From CAZCPB01 sp044223975 (lineage in GTDB: Bacteria > Planctomycetota > Phycisphaerae > Phycisphaerales > UBA1924): DNA of 64,000 nucleotides. Of the stretch, positions 16,267-25,200 are shown piece after piece; position 1 is the stretch's first letter; the number at the start of each line of letters is the position of its first letter. The DNA lies in the NCBI GenBank assembly GCA_044223975.1, contig JBGALI010000003.1, positions 124,001 through 188,000 of the forward strand. The letters run 5' to 3'. The notes below the pieces were generated by a model, which was given only the letters and a program-made list of their open reading frames with translations, did not search any database and was not told where the DNA came from. Position numbers and translations under genes: made by a program.

Positions 16267-17676
16267 ATGATCGACCTCAAGCAGCTGCGCGAAGATCCGG
16301 AAAAGTTCCGAGAAGGGGCCCGACGCAAGCGGATCGCGGCCGACATCGACCGCATCCTGGCGCTCGACGAACAGCGCCGATCGGCCCTGACGCGCATGGA
16401 GAACACCCGCGCCGAGCAGCGCCGGATCGAGAAGGACTTGGGGCCGCAGATCGGCAAGCTCTCGGGCGCGCTGAAGAAAGCCGCGGGGGACGAGGCCGCG
16501 AAGCTCCAGCGGGAGCTCGACGAGCTCAAGACCAAGCCCGCGGCGCTGAAGGCGCAGATCTCGGAGCTGGAGTCGCAGGTCGCGGCCACCGAGCCGGAGC
16601 TGAACGCGCTGCTCCTCCAGGTGCCGCTGCCCCCCGACGACGACGTTCCCGTCGGCGGGTCCAGCGAGGACAACGTCGAGCTCAAGCGGGTCTCGACGCC
16701 CGCCTTCGACCTCTCCCGGTCGTTCCTGGAGAACCGGGGCTTTGCCCCCAAGACCCACCTCGAGCTCGTCCGTGACCTCAGGCTCGCCGACTTTGAGCGC
16801 GGCGTGAAGATGGCCGGCGCCCGCAGCTACATCCTCACCGGCGACGGGATGCGCCTGCACCAGGCCGTGCTGCGCTTCGCGGTCGATTTCATGGTGGAGC
16901 AGAACGGCTTCTCCCCCATGAGCGTCCCCGTCGTGGTGCGCGAAGAAGCGATGGTCGGCACCGGGTTCTTCCCGGCCGGGCGCGAGCAGGCGTACTTCAT
17001 CGAGGAATCCAAGCGCGGCGGCGGGCACGACCTGTTCCTCACCGGCACGGGCGAGGTCGGCCTCATGGGCATCCACCAGGGCGAGATCCTCGACGAGGCC
17101 GTGCTCCCGCTCAAGTACGTCACCGTCAGCACGTGTTTTCGGCGCGAGGCCGGCGCCTCGGGCAAGGACACCGCGGGCCTGTACCGCATCCACCAGTTCG
17201 ACAAGGTTGAGCAGGTCGTGGTCTGCCGAGCTGATGTGGAGGAGAGCCGGCGCTGGCACCGGACGATGCTCGGGTACGTCGAGACGCTGCTCCAGAAGCT
17301 CGAGCTCCCCTACCGCCTGCTGCAGTGCTGCACCGGCGACCTGGGGCCCAAGAACGCGAGCATGATCGACGTGGAGTGCTGGATGCCCGGGCGCGGCGAG
17401 GCGGGCAAGGACGGCAGGCCCGCGGGGGCCTTCGGCGAGACCCACTCGGCCAGCCGCCTGTACGACTTCCAGTGCCGCCGCCTCAACACGCGCTACCGCG
17501 CCGGTGGCGGAGGGGGCAAGGGCGACACCGTGTTCTGCCACTCGCTCAACAACACCGTGCTCGCCAGCCCGCGGGTGCTGATCCCCCTGCTCGAGATGCA
17601 CCAGAACGCCGACGGCAGCGTGACGATCCCACAGGTGCTGCGCCCGTACATGAGCGGGCGGGACCGCATCGGCTGA
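16267..17676 (+). CDS. serS: Serine--tRNA ligase
   Basis: SerRS charges tRNA-Ser (and tRNA-Sec) with serine. The 469-residue enzyme has the expected N-terminal coiled-coil arm (about residues 30-110), which grips the tRNA variable arm, and a class II catalytic core. The core shows L-T-G-T-G-E-V-G, the motif 2 stretch S-T-C-F-R-R-E-A-G-A-S-G-K-D-T-x-G-L-Y-R-I-H-Q-F and motif 3 region residues near the C-terminus ending in V-L-R-P-Y-M. It is slightly longer than the roughly 430-residue norm, with short insertions after residue 250 and a Gly-rich loop near 415. Confidence 0.96.
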   Translation: MIDLKQLREDPEKFREGARRKRIAADIDRILALDEQRRSALTRMENTRAEQRRIEKDLGPQIGKLSGALKKAAGDEAAKLQRELDELKTKPAALKAQISELESQVAATEPELNALLLQVPLPPDDDVPVGGSSEDNVELKRVSTPAFDLSRSFLENRGFAPKTHLELVRDLRLADFERGVKMAGARSYILTGDGMRLHQAVLRFAVDFMVEQNGFSPMSVPVVVREEAMVGTGFFPAGREQAYFIEESKRGGGHDLFLTGTGEVGLMGIHQGEILDEAVLPLKYVTVSTCFRREAGASGKDTAGLYRIHQFDKVEQVVVCRADVEESRRWHRTMLGYVETLLQKLELPYRLLQCCTGDLGPKNASMIDVECWMPGRGEAGKDGRPAGAFGETHSASRLYDFQCRRLNTRYRAGGGGGKGDTVFCHSLNNTVLASPRVLIPLLEMHQNADGSVTIPQVLRPYMSGRDRIG

Positions 17677-17742
17677 CCCGGTCCCCGGCCTGACACGGGC
17701 CTTGGCCTGATACACACCTTGGCCTGCTCCGGGCCCGGCGAT

Positions 17743-18084
17743 TCATGGCACCGGGTGGGTCGTGGCCGCGCCGTCGCGGGTCACCGGCGCGGCTCCCGAA
17801 ATCGATCGGAACACAGCGAACACACGCACCACCGCCGCGCACCGGCCCGAAACGCCGAGCTTGCGGTACAGGCGTTCCAGGTGGGTGTGCACCGTGTGGG
17901 GCGAGACGCCCAGTGCCTCGGCGATGGCGCTCTCCTTGAGGTCGTCGACGACGCACTGCAGGATCTCAAGCTCGCGGCGCGAGAGTGATACCGCGCGGGC
18001 GACCAGCTCCCACTCGACGCGGGTGAACAGGTCCCGCCCGGGTGTTGCATGCGACGCCGCGCTCTGCGAAGGGCCCCTGGGCAC
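17743..18084 (-). CDS. LuxR-type helix-turn-helix regulator, no receiver domain
   Basis: The 113-residue protein is essentially one GerE/LuxR DNA-binding domain: L-S-R-R-E-L-E-I-L-Q-C-V-V-D-D-L-K-E-S-A-I-A-E-A-L-G-V-S-P-H at about 33-62, then T-V-H-T-H-L-E-R-L-Y-R-K-L-G-V. It lacks a receiver or ligand domain, so control of its activity is not visible. It starts with GTG at 18084 and lies about 96 bases downstream of the ACT-domain gene on the same strand. Targets unknown. Confidence 0.8.
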   Translation of the reverse strand: MPRGPSQSAASHATPGRDLFTRVEWELVARAVSLSRRELEILQCVVDDLKESAIAEALGVSPHTVHTHLERLYRKLGVSGRCAAVVRVFAVFRSISGAAPVTRDGAATTHPVP

Positions 18085-18180
18085 GTGCCGGCTCCTGGGT
18101 TGATCGCACGACCTCGGAACCCCGCGCTCGGGCTGGGGTCGGGGTCGTCACGCACCGTCGAGCAAGCGACGCCCCGGGAC

Positions 18181-18654
18181 TCACTCCCGGAGCAGGTCGG
18201 CCTCGCCAAAGAGACGGAACTCCTTGCGGCGGAGGATCTGGCCCGCGAGGGTCAGGTCGTCTGCCGCGAGGGCGATCGTGGCCAGACCGTTGGGGCGGAG
18301 CATGAGGGGATAGGCGAACTGGATCGAGAGCTCGGCGCCCAGCAGGCACAGGCAGAGGCTCGAGAGGGTGTGGCCCTCGGAGAGCTCGACCACCAGCACG
18401 TCCTTCTCGGAGAACGGCAGGCCTTCCTCGCGGAGCAGCCGGCGGGCCTCGCCCGCGCTGCTGGTGATAAGCCGGACAACAGCGTGGTCGCTGGCCTCGT
18501 GCACGGACAGGGCGCACACCTGGCACGTGGACCCGTCGAACAGGGCCACGAGGTCGAAGAGCTTGCCCACCTTGTTGCTGAGGAACACGCTGAACTGCGT
18601 CACCGTGGGCGGCGCGTAGCCCTGGGTGGTGGAGGGAGACACTGCTTGACTCAT
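18181..18654 (-). CDS. ACT-domain protein
   Basis: The 157-residue product shows two halves resembling ACT folds: Q-F-S-V-F-L-S-N-K-V-G-K-L-F-D-L-V-A-L-F near residue 20 and V-L-V-V-E-L-S-E-G-H-T-L-S-S-L-C in the second half. ACT domains bind small ligands, often amino acids, and control enzymes or transcription. The gene encodes no catalytic domain. The ATG at 18654 has GGAAGGGA about nine bases upstream, which favours it over the longer in-frame start. Confidence 0.7.
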   Translation of the reverse strand: MSQAVSPSTTQGYAPPTVTQFSVFLSNKVGKLFDLVALFDGSTCQVCALSVHEASDHAVVRLITSSAGEARRLLREEGLPFSEKDVLVVELSEGHTLSSLCLCLLGAELSIQFAYPLMLRPNGLATIALAADDLTLAGQILRRKEFRLFGEADLLRE

Positions 18655-18876
18655 CTGGGGAGTCCCTTCCGACCGGCCCGCGGGGGACGGCACCGAATCC
18701 TCCCGGGTGATCGTGGGCATACGCACCGGCACCGAGCCCGCCGTTTGCCCCCCGGCAGCGGGCTCAGCGCAGTTCTCGGACACCGCAAGTGTACAGTCCA
18801 ACGCCGCCGCACTCAAGCGCGGGCGCGGCCGGGCGCCCCGCGCGGGCTGGGGCCACCCACGACCGATCGGGCCCGC

Positions 18877-19242
18877 TCAGACGGCAAAGCTCGATCCGCA
18901 GCCGCACGTGCTCGTCGCGTTGGGGTTGTTGAATACGAACCCGCGGCCCATGATCTCGTCCTTGAAATCGATGGTCACGCCGCCGAGGTACAGGACGCTG
19001 CGCGGGTCGCAGATGACTTTGATGCCGTGCTGCTCGAAGACCTCGTCGGTGTCCTTCTGGGTCTCGGTGAGGTCCAGCAGATAGCTGAACCCGGAGCACC
19101 CGCCTCCCTTGACGCCGACCCGCAGGCGGACCTTCTCGGCGTCCAGCTCCTGCTCGGCGATGATCTTCCTGATTTCCTTGGCCGCCAGCTCAGAGAGAAG
19201 AACGGGCGTGGCGTGAGACGGGGTCTGGGTGTCGGTGGTCAT
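18877..19242 (-). CDS. A-type iron-sulfur carrier (IscA/ErpA)
   Basis: A-type carriers accept nascent Fe-S clusters and pass them to apo-enzymes. The 121-residue protein has the three invariant cysteines, C in G-G-G-C-S-G-F and C-G-C-G near the C-terminus, plus V-D-x-x-S-x-x-Y-L-G-G-x-like residues (D-P-R-S-V-L-Y-L-G-G). It is the third gene of an iscS-iscU-iscA series read on the minus strand. It has GGAG a few bases before the start and a promoter-like TATGAT 28 bases upstream, so it may also be expressed alone. IscA and ErpA cannot be told apart here. Confidence 0.9.
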   Translation of the reverse strand: MTTDTQTPSHATPVLLSELAAKEIRKIIAEQELDAEKVRLRVGVKGGGCSGFSYLLDLTETQKDTDEVFEQHGIKVICDPRSVLYLGGVTIDFKDEIMGRGFVFNNPNATSTCGCGSSFAV

Positions 19243-19270
19243 CTACGTACTCCGTTCGGTCGCTACGAAA

Positions 19271-19276
19271 ATCATA
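19271..19276 (-). promoter_or_regulatory. Possible -10 element upstream of iscA-like gene
   Basis: The minus strand reads TATGAT, five of six matches to the sigma-70 -10 consensus, 28 bases before the start codon. No matching -35 box is evident at 16-18 bases. Confidence 0.35.
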
Positions 19277-19334
19277 CGATCAAAACAGCGTCGCGGATCG
19301 GCTCCGTACAAAGCGCAAACCCGGTTTCCGGACG

Positions 19335-19769
19335 TCAGTGCTGGGCCGGGGCTTCTGCCGCGGGCGCGGCAAGGCCGTTCTTGGCGCGGTAGTCGTTGAT
19401 CGCCGCGCGGATCGCGTCCTCGGCGAGCACCGAGCAGTGGATCTTGACGGGCGGGAGGCTGAGCTCCTCGACGATCTGGGTGTTCTTGATCTGCTCGGCC
19501 TGCTCGAGCGAGCGGCCCTTGATCCACTCGGTGGCCAGCGAGGAGCTGGCGATCGCCGAGCCGCAGCCGAAGCACTTGAACTTGGCGTCCTCGATGACGC
19601 CGGTCTGGTCGTTCACCTTGATCTGCAGTTGCATCACGTCGCCGCACTCGGGGGCGCCGACGAGGCCCACGCCGACGTCCTTGCGGGTCTTGGTCTCGGC
19701 CTGCGTGCCGAACGAGCCCACATTGCGCGGGTGCTCGTAGTGGTCGATGATCTTCGGTCCGTACGCCAT
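19335..19769 (-). CDS. iscU: Iron-sulfur cluster scaffold IscU
   Basis: IscU is the scaffold on which IscS-derived sulfur and iron form Fe-S clusters. The 144-residue protein keeps all three ligand cysteines and the key aspartate: P-E-C-G-D-V near 41, K-C-F-G-C-G-S-A-I-A-S-S-S near 66 and K-I-H-C-S-V-L-A-E-D-A-I near 110. The L-P-P-V-K motif needed for HscA binding is present, yet hscA/hscB are not nearby. GAGGTG precedes the ATG at 19769. An Ala/Pro-rich tail of about 12 residues is additional. Confidence 0.95.
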   Translation of the reverse strand: MAYGPKIIDHYEHPRNVGSFGTQAETKTRKDVGVGLVGAPECGDVMQLQIKVNDQTGVIEDAKFKCFGCGSAIASSSLATEWIKGRSLEQAEQIKNTQIVEELSLPPVKIHCSVLAEDAIRAAINDYRAKNGLAAPAAEAPAQH

Positions 19770-19836
19770 GGGTCACCTCGGTAAGAACACGACGGGCAGA
19801 GCGTCAGCACGCTCCTTCCGCCGGGGATCCCTCTTC

Positions 19837-19884
19837 ACTCCGTCACTTCGTCGCTCCGTCACTCCGTCACTCCGTCACTTCCTC
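19837..19884. repeat. Six tandem 8-base repeats (ACTCCGTC on plus strand)
   Basis: Six consecutive octamers, four with identical core and all within two mismatches, run without gaps and reach into the iscS stop codon. On the transcribed (minus) strand the unit reads GTGACGGA or its phase variants, directly after the stop. The same array, five units long, follows the nrdJ stop at 61279-61318. Confidence 0.85.
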
Positions 19885-21145
19885 AGTGCTTCGCCCATTC
19901 CACCTTCGAAAGGTCGATCCCTTCCTTGTGCATGTCGTACAGGGGCGACAGCGTCCGCAGCTTCTGCACCGCCGTCACAATCTTCTCGATGGCAAAGTCG
20001 ACCTGGGCCTCGGTCGTCCACCGGCCGAGGCTGAGCCGCAGGCTCGAGTGCGCCAGTTCGTCGCCGACGCCCAGGCCCTTGAGCACGTAGCTAGGCTCCA
20101 GGCTCGCGCTGGTGCACGCCGAGCCGCTCGAGCAGGCGATCTCCTTGCACGCCATCATCAGGCTCTCGCCCTCGACGAAGCCGAAGCTGATGTTGGCGAT
20201 GTGCGGCAGGCGCTTCTCGCGGTGGCCGTTCACCTGGCACGAATCGAGGCGCGACGAAACCGTGCTCTCGAGCTTCTGCCGCAGCTTCAGCAGGCGGGCC
20301 CCGTCGGTGTCCATCTCCGCCCGCGCGATCTCGCACGCCTTGCCGAGCCCGACGATGCCCGTGACGTTCAGCGTCCCCGAGCGGAAGCCGCGCTCCTGCC
20401 CGCCGCCATCGACGAGCGAGGTGAGCCGCACGCGCGGCCGCCGGCGGCGGACGTACAACGCCCCCACGCCCTTGGGCCCGTAGATCTTGTGCCCGCTCAT
20501 GCTCAGGAGGTCGATCGCGTCCTTCTCGACGTCGACGGGCATCTTGCCGGCCCACTGGGTCGCGTCGGTGTGGAACAGGATGTTCTTCTCGTGGCAGAGA
20601 GCGCCGATCCGCGGGATCTCGTTGATCGTGCCGATCTCGTTGTTTGCCCACATGAGCGTGACCAGGATCGTGTCAGGGCGGAGCGCCGCCTTGACCATCT
20701 CCGCGGTGATCACCCCGTCCTTGGGAGGGTCGAGGAAGGTCACGTCGAACCCTTCCTTCTGCAGCCGCTTGCACGGGTCCAGCACCGCCTTGTGCTCGAT
20801 GATGCAGCTCACGATGTGCCCGCGGCACTGGCCCGAGCCCACGGGGGCCTTCTCGTACATCAGCGCCCCGCCGCGGATGGCCAGGTTGTTTGACTCCGTG
20901 GCGCCCGACGTGAACACGATCTCCTTGTCGTCGGCACCCAGCAGGGCGGCCACCTGCTCGCGGGCGGCGTCGACCCCGGCCTCGGCTTCCCAGCCGAAGC
21001 TGTGGTTGCGGCTGCCGGGGTTTCCGAACTTCTCGGTGAAATACGGCAGCATCGCCTCGACGACCCGGGGGTCGCAGGGCGTGGTGGCAGCGTGGTCGAG
21101 GTAAATCGGCAGCTTCAGAGGGCCGCCGGGGGTGGGAGAAGGCAT
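19883..21145 (-). CDS. iscS: Cysteine desulfurase IscS
   Basis: IscS takes sulfur from cysteine with pyridoxal phosphate and hands it to IscU and to tRNA thiolation. The 420-residue protein has the PLP lysine in S-G-H-K-I-Y-G-P-K-G and the catalytic cysteine loop S-S-G-S-A-C-T-S-A near residue 340, with N-E-I-G-T-I and H-T-D-A-x-Q substrate-site residues. Length and motifs fit the NifS/IscS (group I) type. The ATG at 21145 has AGGAG at good spacing. It is the first gene of the isc series; no iscR is seen. Confidence 0.95.
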   Translation of the reverse strand: MPSPTPGGPLKLPIYLDHAATTPCDPRVVEAMLPYFTEKFGNPGSRNHSFGWEAEAGVDAAREQVAALLGADDKEIVFTSGATESNNLAIRGGALMYEKAPVGSGQCRGHIVSCIIEHKAVLDPCKRLQKEGFDVTFLDPPKDGVITAEMVKAALRPDTILVTLMWANNEIGTINEIPRIGALCHEKNILFHTDATQWAGKMPVDVEKDAIDLLSMSGHKIYGPKGVGALYVRRRRPRVRLTSLVDGGGQERGFRSGTLNVTGIVGLGKACEIARAEMDTDGARLLKLRQKLESTVSSRLDSCQVNGHREKRLPHIANISFGFVEGESLMMACKEIACSSGSACTSASLEPSYVLKGLGVGDELAHSSLRLSLGRWTTEAQVDFAIEKIVTAVQKLRTLSPLYDMHKEGIDLSKVEWAKH

Positions 21146-21257
21146 ACGGCGCTCCTGGCCGCGCCCCATGGCGCGTTGATGTATCTTAGACTCATTCCAA
21201 GGCTCATCTGGGGAATGATATGCCCGCGGAGCCGGGCTATCGCCGGGTCCGGGCCGC

Positions 21258-21689
21258 TCAGCCTTGCGGCTTGCGGTAGACCATTTCGACGCGGTTTCCC
21301 TTGGAATTGAAGCCCACGTGCGACATGTAGGCCCGGATGAGCATGATGCCGCGGCCGGTGGGCTGCTCGAGGTTCTCGTCGAGCGTGGGGTCGGGGATGA
21401 CGCCAGGGTTGAAGCCCGGGCCGCGGTCCTCGATTCGGATCCGCACCTCGTTGGTGTCGACGGAATACTCGACCGTGATGGGCTCGTGCGGCAGGTCGCG
21501 GTGGCCGTGATGGAAGGCGTTGGCCATGCCCTCCTCGAGCGAGAGCTTGATGGCGAACTTTGACGCCTTGGCGTAGCCGTGGCGCTCCGCGGCCTCGAGG
21601 ATGGTGGCCTCGATGCGCTCGATGGCTCCGCGCTCGTTGACGAGCTGGACGGCGCCGGAATCGGCCTTGGGTCGGTGGCTGCTGGTCAT
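21258..21689 (-). CDS. RsbW-like serine kinase / anti-sigma factor
   Basis: The 143-residue protein is a GHKL-type ATPase domain (HATPase_c_2). The N-box reads K-L-S-L-E-E-G-M-A-N-A-F-H-H-G-H near residue 50, G1 is E-D-R-G-P-G-F near 88 and G2 is G-R-G-I-M-L-I-R near 113. Proteins of this build bind sigma factors or other targets and phosphorylate STAS antagonists. It lies 64 bases after a STAS gene on the same strand, the usual partner-switch pairing. Its target is not in the immediate operon. Confidence 0.85.
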   Translation of the reverse strand: MTSSHRPKADSGAVQLVNERGAIERIEATILEAAERHGYAKASKFAIKLSLEEGMANAFHHGHRDLPHEPITVEYSVDTNEVRIRIEDRGPGFNPGVIPDPTLDENLEQPTGRGIMLIRAYMSHVGFNSKGNRVEMVYRKPQG

Positions 21690-21753
21690 TCGCGCGTCGG
21701 GGCGGGGCGCGGGAGGGCCTCGGGAGGCCCGCGATCCGGGGCCTTGGTGACGT

Positions 21754-22113
21754 TCAGGCGAAGCTCTTCATGGCCTCAGCGGCGGTCTCGTGGATCTGGA
21801 AGAGCTTGTTGAGGCGGGTGATCACGAACACCTCGTAGATCTGCGGATCGATGTCGGCGAGCCGGAGCTGCCCGCCGCGCCCGCGGACCTTGTTGTTGAT
21901 GGTGATGAGCGTGCCCAGTGCCGCGGACGACAGGTGGTCGACGTTCACGAAACTGATGAGCAGCTTGGGCTTGGGCTGAGCGTCGACCAGACCCCCGATC
22001 TCCTCGCCGATCATCTGGATGTTGGCTTCGTCGAGAATATTGCGGTCGATGAACTCGATCTGGGTCACGTCCTCGAGCTTCTTGACGCGCAGCCTCGAGT
22101 CCTGGGTAGCCAT
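21754..22113 (-). CDS. STAS-domain anti-sigma factor antagonist (RsbV-like)
   Basis: The 119-residue protein is one STAS domain with the phosphorylatable serine region V-D-H-L-S-S-A-A-L-G-T-L near residue 60. In this family the RsbW-like kinase phosphorylates that serine, and a PP2C phosphatase removes the phosphate. GGAGGAT precedes the ATG with eight-base spacing. A stem-loop terminator between this gene and the secretin suggests separate transcription. Confidence 0.88.
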   Translation of the reverse strand: MATQDSRLRVKKLEDVTQIEFIDRNILDEANIQMIGEEIGGLVDAQPKPKLLISFVNVDHLSSAALGTLITINNKVRGRGGQLRLADIDPQIYEVFVITRLNKLFQIHETAAEAMKSFA

Positions 22114-22210
22114 GCGGAGATCCTCCTCGCGAGCAAAGCGGGGCGTCAGACAGACGCCCGGGCCAAACGCCGACCCGGGGCCGGCATCGGATGATAGTGC
22201 GTCACGGGCC

Positions 22211-22247
22211 GAAACGAAAGCCGGGGCGCCGATCAGGGCGCCCCGGC
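22211..22247 (-). terminator. Stem-loop terminator downstream of the secretin gene
   Basis: An 11-bp perfect GC-rich stem (22220-22230 with 22237-22247, six-base loop) is followed on the minus strand by TTTCGTTTC. It ends transcription 25 bases past the secretin stop and insulates the STAS gene. Confidence 0.7.
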
Positions 22248-22271
22248 ACGGGCTCGGGCCGACGGTCGCGC

Positions 22272-25200
22272 TCAGCCGCCCGCGTAGGGCGTCCGGAGAG
22301 CGTCGATCAGGCCGGGGAAATTCTGGTCTTCGTTTTCCGACTGGATGAGGATGGTGGGCTTGAGCAGGATGAGCAAGGTCTGCTCGTCCTTGGCCTTGAC
22401 GCGGTTCGAGAAGAACCGGTTGATCACGGGGATCTTGGAGAGGACGGGCACGCCCGACTCGGTCTCGTACTCGTTCACCAGCCGCTGGCCGCCCAGGAGC
22501 ACCGTGCCCTGGTCGGGGACGGTCACGGTGGTGGCGACCGCGGTCACCGTCACCGTGGGGAGCTGGATGAACGAAGACGTGTCGGCCGAGCTGACCAGCG
22601 TGCCGCCGGCCACCGCCGTAACGGGGAAGTTCACGAGCTCGTCGATCTTGGCGACCGAGGTGTCCACGTTCAGCGTGACGTAGCGCCGGTCGGCCGAGAC
22701 GGTGCCCTCGACCAGCAACCGGACGCCCTCCGAGACCGCCGACACCGTCGGGTCAAAGCCTACGGCCGAGTCGCTCACGACCGGCGTGAGGTCCGACACG
22801 AAGGCCACCTGCGTCGCCACGTAAATGTTGGACGTCTGCCCGTTGGTGAAGGTCAGGCGGGGAGCGTTGAGGCGCACCGAGCGGCGATCGGCCTGCGTCG
22901 CCGTGATCAGGAAGTCGACCTGCACGTCGTCCAGGAACTGCCCGGCGATTCCCATCGCCGGACCGCCGGCGAGGGCCGCTCCGGCAACCGACGCCCGGTC
23001 CACCGCGGCGACCATGAGGGCGGTGGCAAGGTTGTTGGAGTTCTGCGTGACGCCCACGGGGGAGAAACCGTTGCGGGGCGGGACCACGCCGTTGGTCTGG
23101 TTGGTGCCGGGCGCCGCGGTCGTCGGCGCGGTGACGGTGCGCTGGAGACGGCCGTTGTTGAAGAAGTCCGAGGCCTGGACGTTGGGGTTCAGCGTCCGCG
23201 CGGCCGTGACCTGGTTGTTGTCGGCGTTGAAGTACACGTCAAGGTCAAAGCCGATCTGCTCGAAGAAGTCGGCGCTCACGAGCAGGAAGCGGGTCTCGAC
23301 GTTGATCTGCATCGCCCGCACCTCGCGGAGCTTGGCGAGCAGGCCGCTGATGGCCTGGTGGTTGGTGGGCGTGTTGGTGATGATGAGGCTGCCGTTGAGC
23401 TCCTGGATGGAGCCGGTCGAGCCGCCCAGGTCCTTCCACCCCTCCGGGTCGATCGTCTGCTCGACGATATCGACGATCTGCCGGATCCGCTCGTCGCGCG
23501 TGCGGTGCTCGATGCCGCCGAGGTTCTTCACGCGGTCGCTGCCGCCCGCGTCGCGGAAGGGGCTGGACCCCGAGCCGCCGCCCTGCGCCGTCTGGAGCAT
23601 CGAAGCCAGGTCGAACGTCGGCACGTTCGTGTAGTTGGGGATCTCGATCAGCAGGTCCTTCACGTCGTAGATCACGACCGGCGTGTTCTTGCGGAGCACC
23701 TCTTCGGACGCGATCGTGACCATCCCGTCCTCGACCGCCCAGCCCACGCGGCTGCGCTCGTCGGGGGAGATCTTCTGCACGATCTTGTCGAGGATGATCT
23801 TGAGCGGCACGGCCTGCGTGAGCTGCAGCGTGACCGTCGAGTCGGGCGTCACCTGCATCGCCTCGAGCGAAGTCCAGTTCACGTCGACGCCGACGTTGGC
23901 AACCTGCCGGACCCAGTTCACCGCGTCGGCCAGCCGGACGCCGCCGAAATCCACCGGCTCGCGGTGGTTCGAGAGCGCGGTCCGGACGCGGCGGTTCTCC
24001 TCCGTTTCGGCGTAGGCGATCTGCTCGCCGCGCCGGTAGCTGATGGCGGGCCAGTCGGCCGGGTAGTCGATCACACCCCGCGGCGCGATGAGGGCCTCGG
24101 TCTCTTCGAGCTGGAGCCTCGCCATGCTCCGGTTGACGCGATCCTTGATGTTCGCGGCCTGCTGGAAGATCTTGGCGTCCATCAGGATGTCGCGGAGGAT
24201 CAGGCCCGCAGGGTTGATGGGGTCCAAGAAGAGGATCTGCTCGTTGACGACCTGCAGGGCCGCGTCGTAGTCCATCTGCTGCTGCAGCTCGCGGGCGCGG
24301 GTGAGGGCCTCGCGGATCTTGGCCTCGCGCTTCTTGATCGCGGCGTCGCGCTCCTTCTCCTGCAGCTCCTTGTTGGCCTTGGCCCGCTGCTCGGCGTCGT
24401 TCTTGGCGATCTCTGCCGCGGCACGGTCCACGTCACGCAGGAGCGCATCAACCTTCTTGGTGTAGTCCTCGAACTCGGCCTCGCTGAAGGCGTTGCGGGC
24501 GTTGGTGATCGTGAGGCGCGACGCGACCGCCAGGTCGTGGGCACGGCCGGTGTCGCCGGCCTCGATCGCCTTGCGGGCCTGGGACTGCTGGTTCTCAAAC
24601 TCCGTGATCGCCCGTTGGCGGATGACCTGGTTGCCCTTGATCACGTCCTGCAAGGGGTCGACCGCACCGGCACCGGCGCCCATGCGGACCTTGGACTCGT
24701 CGATGCGCTGCTCGATTTCCTTCACGTCCGAATCGGTCAGCAGGTCGCGGAACTCAGACAGGAGGCGGTTGTACTTGCCGATGGCGCTGTTGTAGTACGA
24801 GCGGCCGAAATCGGCATCGGCCTCGGCCCGCAGGCCCTGCTCGGCGTAGCGACGGCCCTGGGCGATGAGGTCCTGATCCGACGGGGGCTGGGCCGCGGGC
24901 TCGGCGGTTTCGACCGGAGGCTGCGCCGCGGGGGCCGGCTCTGCGGGCTTGGCCGTCTCTTCGGCGGGAGGCTGGGCGGAGATGGGCACGGCCGAGACAA
25001 GGACCGGTTGGGCAGGGGTAGGCTCGGAGGGAGCGGGTTCCGAAGCGGGATCGGGCTTCTTGACCACGCCCGGCTGCATGACCGACGCGGCGATGCCCGA
25101 CGAGTCGAACACCCGGCCCTGGGCCTGCTCAAGGTCGACGATGCGGCTCTGGTACACCTCGACCAGCGACGACTGCGCGGGCGTCAGCGACGCACCCGAA